A stretch of 64,000 nt of DNA, taken from positions 19,496,758 to 19,560,757 of the forward strand of contig CM073323.1 of assembly GCA_037043015.1 (NCBI GenBank). Reading direction: 5' to 3'. The translations under genes were made by a program, and so were the position numbers. Of the stretch, positions 12,251 to 23,896 are shown one piece after another; the stretch's first letter is position 1, and every line of letters starts with the position of its first letter. The DNA comes from Bryum argenteum (Eukaryota; Streptophyta; Bryopsida; Bryales; Bryaceae). The notes below the pieces were generated by a model, which did not search any database, was not told the origin of the DNA, and was given only the letters and a program-made list of their open reading frames with translations.

Positions 12251-15200
12251 TTTCTGAGCTTTAGAAAAAGGTTGGTATCTGTTTTGCCATAATAATGAAT
12301 AAATATGGATCGAATTTGTATGTCCTAAAATTTCATGTGGCATGTGTCATTGGCAGGTGGAATGTAAATTGGAGATATTGAAAATATGAATAGTTTTTTG
12401 GATTATGGGTGGTGGTTATCAAAGACCGATAAACACATAGCCTTACACATTTCGGACTTTCCATGGAAACGAAATGGAATTTGGTGTGGGATGTCTCATA
12501 AGGTTGGAACTATCTTGAAAATCGTAGAGGTTCAATCATCTCCTGAAAATGAAGTATGTGAAATCATCATGCGTGCCTCGAAACAAGATCCTCCTATCAG
12601 TTACCTCATGAAGCAATGCAATATTATGAGGTTTGTGGACTTGACATCTATAAAATGTACGGGTTTGCCAAAAGTTGTTAAGTGGTGGGCAAAATTAAAT
12701 GCTGCTCAGCAGAGTCTTCGTGAGAATTTATGTATCAATGCTTCATTGCTTGATGAAGTTGAGCTTGAAAGATTGCGTATTCACATGACTCAATACGAAC
12801 GGTATCTCAATGGAATTAGAAATGCACCAGAAAATTTGCTTGAGGTTGTAAAATTCGGGCATTCTTTAGTGCTAATCTCCAAATTTGAATAACGAGATGT
12901 TGAAGAATTTCGAACACCGGTTCCTCTTGTCACTCCTATACAGAAAAAGAAGGGTTCACGGTCTTCTACCACTCAACGCGACAATAATTCAGAGACAACA
13001 AATCTTGCACTATCGTTGTATGATTTTGAGGAACACTCAGAACCATCTACTCACGTACGATCAAAAAACAACCGACTTGTTTCCGCTGGGCAATCTTTGC
13101 ATACAATGGCAAAGAACGATCTGATTCCTTTGCCTACTACCGATGAAGTTGAGATGGGATTCATATTTGGGAAGGACTTTCGTTTTACAGTGGAAATTGG
13201 AAAGGTGAGACCACCTTCTGATCCGTTTACAAATCAACGGATTTTGAATATCCAAAATGCAGAAAATGTTTATCAAAGGATGAAATCTCTTCATGTTTTG
13301 GAAATGCATATGTTGACATTACGGCCCATGGAGTATGTAGCACCTGGAAATGTCAATGGTGAAAACGTACAGGCTTATGTTTTTAAAAGCTGCAAAGATT
13401 TCCTTAAATGTATTGATGAGATGCCTGGAAATACATTCGTAGAGAAAAGAGACGCCATTCTTCCACTCATAACTTGGGAACTGATAGATGGGCAACATAT
13501 TCTATATGCTTGTTAAGAATTGGCTTCATTGGACCGTACGTGTGGGAATCTCTCTGAGGAAACCTTCAAAAAAATCTTTGTGTAACGTCCAGCACAAGTG
13601 GTGGTTTTTGATGAAGATTTCAAGTATCTTGTGGTTTCTAGTAAGCGAAATGAAGAATCTACTATGCGAAAATACCATAGTACAGTTGGAGAGACATTGG
13701 AAAAATTCGAAGTGTTTGGACAAAATTCCAATGCCCAAGTCCCTTTAAAGATGAAGATATTGAGAGGAGGCGGCAATTTTTGCAATGTCTTCCGAGCGTT
13801 ACTGGTATGAAACCAGATATCAAGGACACCAATATTATGTCAATGAAGAAAATGAACGTGACATATCGAGACTGGTTGTCTATTGCTACTGTATCAGAGA
13901 CTCAATGGACGGCATTGAAGACCATGTGTGATGCTTATGACCAAGGATTCACTTTCTATTCTGAGAAGGACAAAAAAAAAGAGCTCAAGACGAGTGGGAA
14001 GAAATCGACTACACATGAACGTAAACAGATGTCAATTGGTTGGTTAAAACCACTGAAAGGAACTAGTCCAACAGACTTCACTCTTTTGTGTGAAGCAGCA
14101 ACTGTAGATTCAAGAGGCAAAGATCAAAGAATCTATTTTCATACTTCTCCGAATTTTTCTTGAACAAATTCGTTGCAAGCATGGTCAGAGAAGACCAAAA
14201 TTGGTTTGGGAGTTCACAATGCTCTAAAGTGGTTGGATGCAGAGGCTGTGGGTGGCGTTACCGATAAGAGAAATTGGTTGATGAGGAGCGTTGAGAAATT
14301 TGAAGACAACCAAACCCTTGATTTTCTTGGAAGAGATGCCACAAATGAATTTCGGAAAAGTTGGGTGTCTGTAAAAGCTATGACCGGATTTGATACTATG
14401 TTGAAGAACAAGACATTTATTCCTACCAAGGTCTTGAATCATTTCACGTTGATTATGGAAGGAAAATTGGGTTTGATTGCAAGTGGGAAAGAAATTTTTC
14501 AAGAGATTGAGGGGTTGTGGAGTTTTGAGTTTGAGTATGCTCGACAGAAAGGACTCGGACTAGAAACAAAAGTGAAAGTTGGAGGTTGTTTATCTCAAAC
14601 GGTACAAGGAAAATTTGCACGACCTGCGTTGTGGATGTTTGATTGTAGAAATGGGCCTAGTGGAGGTATTTGGTCCGAGGAGGAATATAAAGGCATAGTA
14701 AACACGATTGAGACTTGGATGTGTGATACAGAACGCTGGAACGCTATATTTATGTTGCCAGCCGGAGAAAGTGCAGAAGTTGTCATTCGTTTGCTAAACA
14801 TTCCAGCAGAATCAGGTTGGACTATTATTACAGGTACTTATGTATTTGCTCCACAATCGGGCGCAAAAGGTCAAGTGATAAAGGGAGGGGGGAAAATAGT
14901 GGCAACTTATACACCAATGGGGCCCATTATTATTGTAATGCGATATCCTCGGACGGCAGATTGTCGTAACGTGCTTTCCTGATTCGTGCCCGGATAACCC
15001 TTTTTTGTGGTAAAAGAGGTTTCCCGAACAAGAACCCGAGTATTCGTCTACGGAGATCCTGTGAAGTGCAAGAACAACAGTTTCCACCAGTTAGCCAACC
15101 CGGGTTTGTGCTATCCGGGTACTGTCCTGTCACCCCTGTACCCTGTATCCTGTCCTGGAAAAGCTACTCGGACAGGAGAAAGGAGGGGGTTTAGTCTTTG

Positions 15201-16129
15201 AGGTTTAGTTTAGCCTCTGTATTCACCTCAGAGGGGTTTTCCCGGATTTAGATAAGTGGGGGGATTAGGCCACTGCTCCCGTTGATTAACGTGACCGGAA
15301 AGGTCACCGAGACTCTCTCTTTCCTTACCCTGTTAGGAACTTCCCTTACACCTCCCTCTACGCCCGGACTCTAGGCCCACACGCATGTCACAAAGGTTGG
15401 TATCCGGTTCTCCTATGGTCCGGTTATCGCAACTCGCTACCCGGGTTAGTAGATCCCGGGTTACTGGACTGGGGGTGGTGCGACTGGCCCGGAGTTCACC
15501 GCTATCACCTACAGACAAACCTCCCTACCCGGACTTCAGCAATCCAGGGGGACTCAACCGATGGTGTTCTCGGGAGTCGATTGAGCGACCGGAATCCCTT
15601 CCTGGCCGTTGTAATCCCAGACGCTACATGGACAGACCGGACCGTACCCTAAGTGGCAAGTGCCGTTCGCTAGCCGCACTCCTCCCCTGTCAGCTTCTCT
15701 ACCTCCCGTACTATTCTCCGTTCAATGACGGAACCGCTCTCTCTTGCCCGGATAGCAAGGGTCCTCTGAACTCTGCAAACACCCCGACCCAGCAGACAAG
15801 ACAAGAAAACGGGAAGGATACACAATCAGACACACACGCACACACACGAGGGAAATGAGAAAGAGGCGTACTTGCGCTGAATTAGAGTATTGCAAAGGCA
15901 CAAAAAGACCCCGAGGGAGTATCCTTCCCTCGGCTAAGTAGCGGATCCTCCCTGGCATCCCAGAAGAGGACAAAATCCCGCGCCAGAGAATCTTTCTAAA
16001 TCTAACCTTTGTCAGTCTAACGCCGTCATTCTCCTACTCGCCATAAAGGCACTAAAATCTAACCTAACCCCCGGTCAGATGCATCCGCCAGCAACCATCT
16101 CGGCCCTAGTCCTTCCTGTTTCGCTCATC

Positions 16130-16939
16130 CTACCTCGCAGCCTCGGCAGTCTCGGGGGCGCCAACCTCCTGCACTCCCAACCCGGGTTGGGAAGTGACCT
16201 CCTCCTCCTCGTTCCCCGTCTCCTGGAGCACTGGAGCGGTCTCTTCGCTCCCTAGGATCTCAGTATCCCCTGAAGGCATCGGGGTTGAGGTGTCCGGGAG
16301 TGCCTCCCCGATCTCTGGGACATCAATAAAGTCCTCGTGGATGAGGGGGGCGACCTCCGCGGTCAGCGCCTTCTCGGGGAGGGCCTCGAGGTCAGAGGGC
16401 TCCGTCGGAATGGCTAAATCCGGATAGCGAGGTGTCTGCGGCTCCTCTGTTACCAGTCCGGGTGACAGGGCATCGGCCTCCCCCTCCTGTCCTGGTTGGA
16501 TCGTGGCCTCTAGGGCAGGAATAGGACTCCTGTCCTCGGGGTCCACAGTCCGGTCCGGTGGAATGGGGGAGGGATTCCTTACTCGGGTATCCTCCTTCAC
16601 TACCCGGGAAGCCTCTTTTTCCACCGGGGGTATGCCTCCCCGGCTTGCCTCCGTACTCTCCGGAATGTCCTTGCAGAAGGAGTGCAAGGTCCTCGTCTCC
16701 CTCGTGGTCTTTTCCGGGCTCGGGTTTGTTGGCAGGACTGGCTCCTCCATGGCCACGGGGTCGGTGGGCTCTTCCTCCTCGACTCTGGCCTCCTCGGTCA
16801 CTTCGGGGTTGCCCTGGATGGGGGTATCCTCCACTACCGCAAGGGCAGGTGCCTCTCCGGGAAAAGTCCGGGCCATCTCCCCGATGAGGACTCTCATCTC
16901 CTGGAGGGCCCCTTTCATCCTTTCCGCAGCCTTCTTCAT
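16130..16939 (-). CDS. second ORF of the nested element, acidic low-complexity protein (269 aa)
   Basis: Starts at the ATG inside the ATGA overlap with the upstream ORF. The first 20 residues form a short basic helix (MKKAAERMKGALQEM). The rest is rich in Glu, Pro, Thr and Ser with no recognised domain. A matching remnant survives on the plus strand near 48547-49078 in the shorter copy of this element (shared stretch EEDTRV, then QPGLG at the end), which shows the frame was part of the ancestral element. Function unknown. Confidence 0.55.
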   Translation of the reverse strand: MKKAAERMKGALQEMRVLIGEMARTFPGEAPALAVVEDTPIQGNPEVTEEARVEEEEPTDPVAMEEPVLPTNPSPEKTTRETRTLHSFCKDIPESTEASRGGIPPVEKEASRVVKEDTRVRNPSPIPPDRTVDPEDRSPIPALEATIQPGQEGEADALSPGLVTEEPQTPRYPDLAIPTEPSDLEALPEKALTAEVAPLIHEDFIDVPEIGEALPDTSTPMPSGDTEILGSEETAPVLQETGNEEEEVTSQPGLGVQEVGAPETAEAAR

Positions 16940-19131
16940 GTATGCCGCCTCCGGGTTGGGAGGTCCGATCCTGAGGCCTGGAATTGGGCATCAAGCAGCT
17001 GGGCCTTCAGCTGTGCCTCTCCGGGTGCATATAGGAACCTCCTGAGCCCGAAAAGATGCTGCCGAGCGTACCCCTGCTGCTTGGTCAGCTCCTCCTCCAG
17101 CTGCTTAATTTCCCGGGCTTGACGCAAGATGATGAGGGATCCCTCACTGATACTTGCCCGGGCTGCAGCATTTTCGCGGACTAAATCCCTCACCATGTCA
17201 GGGTACCGCTCCACCTGGCCGGTTCGGAGTGCCACCGATATACCGCGCAGGGCCTTGTGCATCTGGAGATGCTCCTGCGTGCACACATGCAGGGCATGCG
17301 CAATTGGCTGCAGAGGATGCTCCTCTGTTATCCGGAATGGGGGTACATGGAGGCTAGGATCGAACTCCGGCCTCCGCGGGGTGAAGTCGTCCCATCCTGG
17401 CAACCGGGCTGCGTCGGAGGGTGCCGCCTCTGCGTGTACCCGGGTAGCGTGGGCAGGCGAATGTTGTGCGGTGGTCTCCCCGTCCTCTGACTCGGAGGAC
17501 TCCTCCAGCACCTTCTTCCCCTTCCTCCGGATTTCTCCCTCCCCGGGAGATGAGGTCCGCTGAACTGCTGGGATTGCTCGGATAACCGGTTCGAGGGGTT
17601 CGGCCCGGGCAACAGGAGAGGCGGCCGGGGTTGGTGAAGTGTCCGCCCTGAGCTTCGTGAGCTTTCTCCGGACTCGCGGGCAAGGACTCTCGGCGGGGAG
17701 GTCCGCCTTCCTCTTCTTTGCATACTGCGGGTCCCCCCACTCTATTCCTCCTGTGGCTGTAGGCTGTCCGGGATCCTCTGCAGGGCTATCCGCCAGGAGA
17801 AGAACTTCAGTAGGTATGTCCCCCACTGGCACTCCCCGAGTCGGGGTCTGCATTTCCGGGGTAGGGCCTCCTCGCTGCAGAGCTCCTACAGCCTCGGTCT
17901 CTCCTGGCGGGGCCGAGGCTTCTACTCCCTGTTCTCCGGGCAAGGAGGAAGGCTCGTTCTCCACGAACCTCAGGACTCGTCCTGACTTCCTCCGGTGCAG
18001 GACGGGAGCCTCCTCTCCCTCACTATCATTTCCCTGCACCGGCCTGAGGGGTGGTGGCGAGACGACTACGGGGGCCGGAGGGGTCGCCATGGTGACCGGG
18101 GAGTCTTCCTCCGTTCCAGGCAAAGGTGGACCCGGATGGCTCGACCCGGTGGCAGCTACACTCCGGGTCGCCATCCGGTGAGTGGTGGCTGGCCGGGGCG
18201 GAGTGCCTCCCTCCGGGAGGGGTAGCGGAGCGGCTTCCCTCTGTCTGGGGGCGGCCAATCCTCCTGTGCTGGATCCTGGAGCTCCACCCTCTCTTGCTTG
18301 AGATGTTGACCTTGTCCGTCGAGGCCTCAGCTCCCCTGGACCTGGTGGTCCTGGTGGAGCTGGTGGCGGAGGCGGTGGAAGTGCTCCGGCTCCGAGGTCA
18401 GCCACCCTGGGAAGGAACTTGGCTGCAGCGGGGACTCCGACTCCGGGAATCTCCTCCCCTGGAAACATGTCCCTCCTCTTCTCCATGAGCATTCGGAGGT
18501 GCGTGATTTCCCCCGGGTGAAGGCATTCGTACTGTGTGTACAAATGGTACATGTACGGTGCCAGGGGGCACCCCTTTGCACTGGTGGTCTTCTTTGCCGC
18601 GCGGGTAACCACCTCCTCGAGGATATGTCCCCACCCAATCTGCCTCTTGCCCAGGTAAGACTCCATGATCGCCTTCAGGAGCCGGTTCGACACTGTCTGC
18701 GGCTTCTCCGGGTTCAGGATCGGGACTAGAAATCGGAGAAGGCGTCGCTCCCTTGCATTCACACAGTCCTCTACCCGGAATCCGTCATGTTCGTGCGCCG
18801 GGTTGTAGAACTTCCCGATCAGGGAGGGGTCGTTCCTCACCTGTATGTATCCGGTGGGGGAGTCCGGGAAGCCATAGGTCGCTCTCCAGCAAGCCTCCTG
18901 CCAGAAGTGCGGCTTGGCTCGGACAGGATTGTCTGCAAAGGTCGGTGGATCCTGTCCGGACGCGGCCTCCTCAATGATCTCTGCGTCCTCCACGTTCCAG
19001 GGCACCCAATACAACCCCGCGCACCCCATCCGTGTGAGATCCTGCACCAGCTGTGCTCGGGCATCCTCCGCCATCGGAATGCCAGCCTGGATAATCTTAC
19101 TCCGGGTTCGCGAAGCTCGCTCTCCGGCCAT
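16936..19131 (-). CDS. gag-like or plant-transposon-protein-like ORF (731 aa) in the nested element
   Basis: The first 230 or so residues are a compact domain (GLYWVPWNVEDAEII, FYNPAHEHDGFRVEDC, KTTSAKGCPLAPYMYHLY). It recalls the 'putative plant transposon protein' domain of large plant retroelements: a segment with YNP, then a helix-rich block ending in LAP-YHLY. I recall this family only in outline, so the match is tentative. A long Pro/Ser/Arg-rich, presumably disordered middle follows, then a helical C-terminal segment with EQLEEELTKQQ-like heptads. The stop overlaps the next ORF as ATGA (16936-16939), an arrangement that permits coupled translation. No reverse transcriptase, integrase or protease motif is present. 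Confidence 0.6.
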   Translation of the reverse strand: MAGERASRTRSKIIQAGIPMAEDARAQLVQDLTRMGCAGLYWVPWNVEDAEIIEEAASGQDPPTFADNPVRAKPHFWQEACWRATYGFPDSPTGYIQVRNDPSLIGKFYNPAHEHDGFRVEDCVNARERRLLRFLVPILNPEKPQTVSNRLLKAIMESYLGKRQIGWGHILEEVVTRAAKKTTSAKGCPLAPYMYHLYTQYECLHPGEITHLRMLMEKRRDMFPGEEIPGVGVPAAAKFLPRVADLGAGALPPPPPPAPPGPPGPGELRPRRTRSTSQAREGGAPGSSTGGLAAPRQREAAPLPLPEGGTPPRPATTHRMATRSVAATGSSHPGPPLPGTEEDSPVTMATPPAPVVVSPPPLRPVQGNDSEGEEAPVLHRRKSGRVLRFVENEPSSLPGEQGVEASAPPGETEAVGALQRGGPTPEMQTPTRGVPVGDIPTEVLLLADSPAEDPGQPTATGGIEWGDPQYAKKRKADLPAESPCPRVRRKLTKLRADTSPTPAASPVARAEPLEPVIRAIPAVQRTSSPGEGEIRRKGKKVLEESSESEDGETTAQHSPAHATRVHAEAAPSDAARLPGWDDFTPRRPEFDPSLHVPPFRITEEHPLQPIAHALHVCTQEHLQMHKALRGISVALRTGQVERYPDMVRDLVRENAAARASISEGSLIILRQAREIKQLEEELTKQQGYARQHLFGLRRFLYAPGEAQLKAQLLDAQFQASGSDLPTRRRHT

Positions 19132-20827
19132 GGTTCCGTACTCTCCTTCCCCGGGCTATGGCGTACAGGACGGCCGCGTGGAGCAGGAGCGTGCGTGCAC
19201 GAATCGCGGGAGCAGAAGCGTCGGCGAGGAGCACGAAAAACGAGGAGGAGTAAAAAGGAGGGTAACGGCCGAAATTGGGCCGCTAAAGACAACGGAGTGG
19301 GGAGGTGGATGGCGGCGCAGCATTAATCACGGGCTTTCGTCAGCCCGGGACTGTCGGCGCCGCCGCCGGTAGTTCCTCCGCCCGACCCGTCATGACTACC
19401 CGGCCCGGCGTTGATACCCGGGTCGGCAGTCATACCTGGATCGGTACCTGCTAGGGTATTCATACCCGGCCGAACGTACCCGGCCATCGACAACCGGCCA
19501 GGCTAGCGTCGGACGGGTCATAGCCGGTCCGGGCCATAACCGGCCGGGTCATACCCGGACTAACTATGCCCGGGCGACACATGCCCGATCGATGCATGCC
19601 CCGTTCAGTACGTACCTTCCCGGGTTGAGGTCAACCCTCAAATGGTCGGCTAAACCCTACCCGGGTACCTCAGCAGCCGGACTAAGCACGGCGAGGCCGG
19701 GCCCTGGTTTCAAAACGGGACAGAGGAAAATTCAAAATATTCCGCTAACCTAATAGGCCCACTAAGCCTAAGGATGTACCCGGGAAGGCTAGTCCCTAGT
19801 TAAGCTAACCTTACCCGGTCATTACCCGGGTAGGCTAGTATGTAGGCTTTTATTTCCTCTAATTAACTATTACTAACTACTAACCCGACTGAATTGGGGC
19901 AAAAACGAAAAAATGAGGTTTGACACAGATGTGACGGAGAATTTTGCTGAATGTGTGAAAAATTGTGATTCAGTATTCATGGAGCCTGCAGTTGGGTGGG
20001 ACTTGTGTACAAAGTACCACGAGGCACGTTGCCCAAGGATTGTGGATGAGATTATCAAACTTTATTTTCGTCCTGAGAAATGGATGATTGTGGCTATTGG
20101 ATTTACGCATATGACACATGCATTATGTGGTCAAACCAAAGAGCTCGTACTATTTGAGCGTGATGAAAATATGATAATATGGCTTCGAAGGTGGAAAGAA
20201 AGAGCAGTTGATGGGTTGATTGGTGATGAAGGTGAAGAACCACTATGGGAGAATCCTCCGACGGATCCAACGGGAAATTTTACCGAATCTGATGATGGTG
20301 ATGACCATTCCGAGTCTACAACAGATTCTTCGGGTTTTGGATATGAAGATAATGATAGATTTGGCGGTCCTCGAAAGAGAATGCGTTTGGAAGTTTCATT
20401 ATCGAAGGGGAAAGAAAAATTTGGAACACATTTAAGTGAAGACAATGAGTCTATGGATTTTTCAAGCCCTAGTACTTATCATGTTCCGTCTACGCAAGAA
20501 ATATCACAATTCAACGAAGATGGCTATTATTATGATGCCCGCTTAGATCGTTGGAATGACGGCATGACATGGTACATTCAGAAAGAAATTGCGAGTGATA
20601 CTATAGGTGGAAAACCTACGTATAAATATATTGCTTCAGATATTCGAGAACTTCAACAAATAATATCAGAGACTGCAACTGACGAGGAAAATTTGACAAC
20701 AACGGAGGTGAATGAAGTGAATGCAAGTGTAATTGTTGCTACAAATTTTGCAGAGAATGCATTAGTGCATCCATCTCTTCAAAACCCTTATAGTTTAGGG
20801 TTAGGCCTTTCTGAGTCTGGAGAATAA

Positions 20828-22030
20828 AATAGAAGAATTTGTTAGTTACAGTAGTATGTGATAAGAAGTGATTATTATGTTATTGACATATAGAAGACTT
20901 GAGAGAATGTGATGGTTTTGCTTCTCTTGTATATGTGCACCTTATAGAAAATAAATTGCTTATATGAGTCTATTTTCTTTATATGGTTTGATGACATTAA
21001 ATGTGTACTATGTGAATTGAAGTAACTAGGAAGAAATGAATTTGGTTACAATACTGAGATTTCTTGTAAAATTCAACATGAAGCATTAACCCCTAAGGGT
21101 CCCTAGTGATATCATCATTACTTTTGATGCATTATAGATTTAAATTTGAGTAAGGTATAAAAATCTCAAGTGTTCAATCCAGTAACATAATTATTGTAGA
21201 TCATATGTATGAATTTTGGGATCATTTGGCCATATAGATTGCAAGATCACAATGTTTTAGTGCTAAAAAGGATGCTAAACTTTTCCTATCAACAAAGTAA
21301 GAGGTGAAATTTGTTTTCAATTATACTGCTCAAATAAAACACCTTTGAATTATAAACAATATAAAGTAGTTTCAAATCATTGCATAAACACATTGGTACC
21401 AAAAACGCCTCATGAAAAATATATTCATGTGAGGTGTATCATTTTTATAAAAATTAGAAATCAAATGAAGTTTTCTTATAGGTTATGCATTTATATACAT
21501 TGTATTGATGAGGAGAATGCAATATTCATTCTATTTGATGCATTATGGGAAATTTAAGTTTTTAATATTGAAATCTATTTCCACATTCATTTCAAATTAA
21601 AAATTCATAGAATTGAGATTGTTTGTTGAAAACTTTCTTTTCATTAAGATTGACATGCTTTAATTTATGATTTATGATCCATATAAAACTACTTATGATT
21701 TACGTGTTTTTTTCAGAGTGTATGTACTCCTACTCACCATGTATAATTAATGTTGATTAAGCCCTATGTGTTTATTCTATGGATATACATTAATCCTCAA
21801 AAAGATAATATTAAATCATCAAATTTTAGGTTAATTTAAAAATTACAATATAGATAGTGAAATTTGAAATTGGTTTATTTTTCCCAAATGTACACACCTT
21901 TGCATTGCATGTCATTATGTTTGACGTCTTCAAACAAATAAAACTAGTATTAATATACGAATGTAGGCTCTCTTTTTGACATCATATTGAGCCAATCTTA
22001 CAATTAACCCAAAAAAATAGTGCACATGGC
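20828..22030. other. AT-rich 3' region of Element I, no gene seen
   Basis: After the stop of the plus-strand gene there is no convincing frame up to the right TIR. No counterpart of the phosphatase-like gene found at this position in Element II is visible. Either it was lost or it was never part of this copy. Confidence 0.6.
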
Positions 22031-22040
22031 TATGTGCACT
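22019..22040. repeat. subterminal palindrome at right end of Element I
   Basis: AGTGCACAT and ATGTGCACT form perfect 9-bp arms around GGCT. It partly overlaps the inner edge of the right TIR. A related GCCATGTGC motif occurs at the same place in the miniature element at 26069-26325. Confidence 0.8.
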
Positions 22041-22058
22041 TTTAACGAATCAAGTGTT
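22031..22058 (-). repeat. right terminal inverted repeat of Element I
   Basis: On the minus strand it reads AACACTTGATTCGTTAAAAG. Pairs with 1780-1807 at 23 of 28 positions and is followed by the target duplication ATTG at 22059-22062. Confidence 0.88.
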
Positions 22059-23896
22059 ATTGAAGATTTATGGTAATACATGATGATTTTTGTATTGCCA
22101 TAGTTGAAACGAAAACATACTTTAAAATCATGAAGATCATATGAGGCACAAAATCTCTATTTTGATTATCCATAATTAAAGATCAAACATAAAAAGAGAG
22201 AAATTGAAGAAACATTAAGAAGAAAGCAAGTTTTAAATGATACCAAAGAGTAGTGTTGTGTCCACTATGTAATTATGGGTTTTCCCCTCTTCATTCGTGA
22301 ACAACCAATGAGACAATTATTTCCTAAATAAGCCAAAACTGACTCTATTCAACAAAAACTGACCTCCGCACCCTTGGCAAAGTGCTCACCTACTTAAGTC
22401 TTCCGAGGAATATAAAAATGCACTAATGCAAGTGATATAAGAATGCCAAATGAAATACTTGGTGTCGTTTACTTTCGGAGCGTAGCCTCGGCTAGATGCA
22501 CAGTGCATATGGAGCAACCAAGCTAACTAGCTACCACGAAAGAAGCACACGCGCATTGCAGTCAATACTCCAATCATTAATAAGCTAATCAATTCTGCAT
22601 TTTTTCTAAACTAATCAACTTATGCTAATCCCGCACTTTCAGCATTTTGCTTCAAGTTTCTTAATTGATACAAACAAGGAGTGGATAACAAGGTAGCTGA
22701 AGTCTGTGTACTTAGAAGAAAATTTAATGAGTACATGGGGTATTTCTTCTCTCATGGTGTACCTGAATATCAGCACTGAGTCTACATATCTCTGAACTTC
22801 AGTGGAACAGTGTGCCGAGTAGCACCATTTCGTGACACCTGAAGTCCTTGGTAACTTTTCAAAATTTGTTTCTTTGTTACGCTTCGCGGACGCCTTGACC
22901 TCTTCTTCAATGACTCATCTTCATTTGTGAAACCTAAAATATCGTTCATTATCTGCTTCACAATCTGCGTCTGATTCATGCTAATGTCCACATGTTGTTT
23001 ATTAATCGGCTTGTTCTTCACTGTTGTGCTGCGAAACTTCTTCATGACTGGATCCAAGGTCCTTGAGGGTGTGTACAAGTGCTTCCGAGAAGTTGCACCT
23101 ATTTATGTCAATTCACCTTCCTCGACTGATAACAAAATCTCTTCTTCTACTTGCTTTTCTATATGCTCAACCGATATGGAACGTACACCACCTTGATTGA
23201 AAGTAACATCATCGCAGTAATGGACTAATCCCTCATTCATGTTGTCATCTTCGTTGGAGTATTCCTAGCAGTCTATGATGTCTGCAAGGTCCTCTCCTGT
23301 GAAGGCCGTCATAGTTGTAACCTTGCACCTCAAATCTTCAGTTTGAATAGAGCTAGCAGTAGCCATTACGTTTACTGCTCCCATCTTCTTTAGCATGGGA
23401 TGAACAGATCAAACTTGTCAAATTGCTTCCCATCCTACAATTGATTCTTTGCAGGTTGGACAAACAGTCAAACCATTCACACATCCAAAACAGAATGTGT
23501 CGTGGCCACATGCCTACATTAAGGAGAGAGCAACATCAATTCTACTATTACAACATCAATAGAATGTATTAAAATTGGAAAGTAGTTGAGGAAAACAAAT
23601 GTTTAAAAAAAAAAACAAATTTGACCAGATGCACCGACCTTAAGCCTCACAACAGAAGGCTTTGTTTTGCACATATGACAAGTAGAATGGACATTCCCCT
23701 CTCCAAATGTGCATGATCCATTGATGGCCGTTAGTAAATTTGTCTCACTTCCCTGTGAACCAAAAGTAATCTTCCCGCCTTCTTCACAGCTTGAAATCAC
23801 ACTCAACTCTGAATGAATGAATGAAAAAAATAAAAAACAAAAAAATAAAAAATTAGAAATAAAAACTATAAACAAACTCAGTTGAAATGTGTGAAG

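Larger units (their letters stand above)
14962..19925 (-). mobile_element. nested element with TG...CA ends and 5-bp target duplication, full-length form
   Basis: Read on the minus strand it begins TGTCAAACCTCATTTTTTCG and ends GCACGTTACGACA. CAGAT flanks both sides (14957-14961 and 19926-19930). The ends match those of 48219-50202. The sequence is CG-rich, with very frequent CCCGGGT-type motifs near both ends. I find no direct terminal repeats, so it is not a complete LTR retrotransposon. TG...CA ends, 5-bp duplication and no internal repeat are what a solo LTR looks like, but an LTR of 5 kb with two reading frames would be unusual. A non-autonomous gag-only element is the alternative. It encodes two minus-strand frames and no polymerase. 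Confidence 0.85.
12386..20827 (+). pseudogene. ParB/Srx-like plus methyltransferase-like gene of Element I, broken
   Basis: One frame runs from 12386 to about 13800, interrupted by TAA at 12890, 13514 and 13583. After a frameshift near 13800 a second frame continues to 14961, with TGA at 14161. It then resumes at 19931 beyond the nested 4964-bp element and ends at 20827. Removing that element with one CAGAT joins the frame exactly (RYPRTAD then VTENFAE). The N-terminal part (WWLSKTDKH) matches the Element II protein. A ParB/sulfiredoxin-like motif, LIDGQHILYAC, is at 13485-13513. A region resembling beta-class DNA methyltransferases follows: MFDCRNGPSG at 14632-14661 where DPPY would lie, and IIKLYFRPEKWMIVAIGF...LVLFERDEN near 20051-20170 resembling the C-terminal cofactor region. 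The catalytic DPPY motif is absent. The C-terminus is acidic. The methyltransferase reading is moderate confidence only. Confidence 0.75.
1780..22058. mobile_element. Element I, giant TIR DNA transposon (20.3 kb)
   Basis: The left end reads AACACTCAATTCATTA and the right end, on the minus strand, reads AACACTTGATTCGTTA. The pairing continues to give 23 of 28 matches, and all five differences are transitions. Both sides are flanked by ATTG (1776-1779 and 22059-22062), a 4-bp target duplication. Inside are a DUF7869-type gene on the minus strand, two palindromic minisatellite blocks, and a ParB/methyltransferase-like gene on the plus strand. Nested insertions are a 320-bp miniature element (4368-4687) and a 4964-bp element (14962-19925). 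Without the latter and one copy of its target duplication the element is about 15.3 kb. Both genes carry stops and frameshifts, so this copy is dead. Family membership follows from shared ends, target duplication and gene plan with Element II. Confidence 0.88.

Noticed and set aside
12386-14163. Stop-codon reassignment or nuclear RNA editing to explain in-frame TAA and TGA
   Set aside because: The same gene also has a frameshift and a 5-kb insertion, and unrelated mobile genes in the window carry similar stops. Ordinary decay explains it.
16503-18638. Plus-strand and alternative-frame proteins in the nested element
   Set aside because: High CG content leaves many frames open. Only the two minus-strand frames have domain-like composition, an ATGA coupling, and a matching remnant in the second copy.
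14962-19925. Complete LTR retrotransposon
   Set aside because: No direct terminal repeat could be found, there is no primer-binding site next to an LTR edge, and no reverse transcriptase or integrase motif is present.
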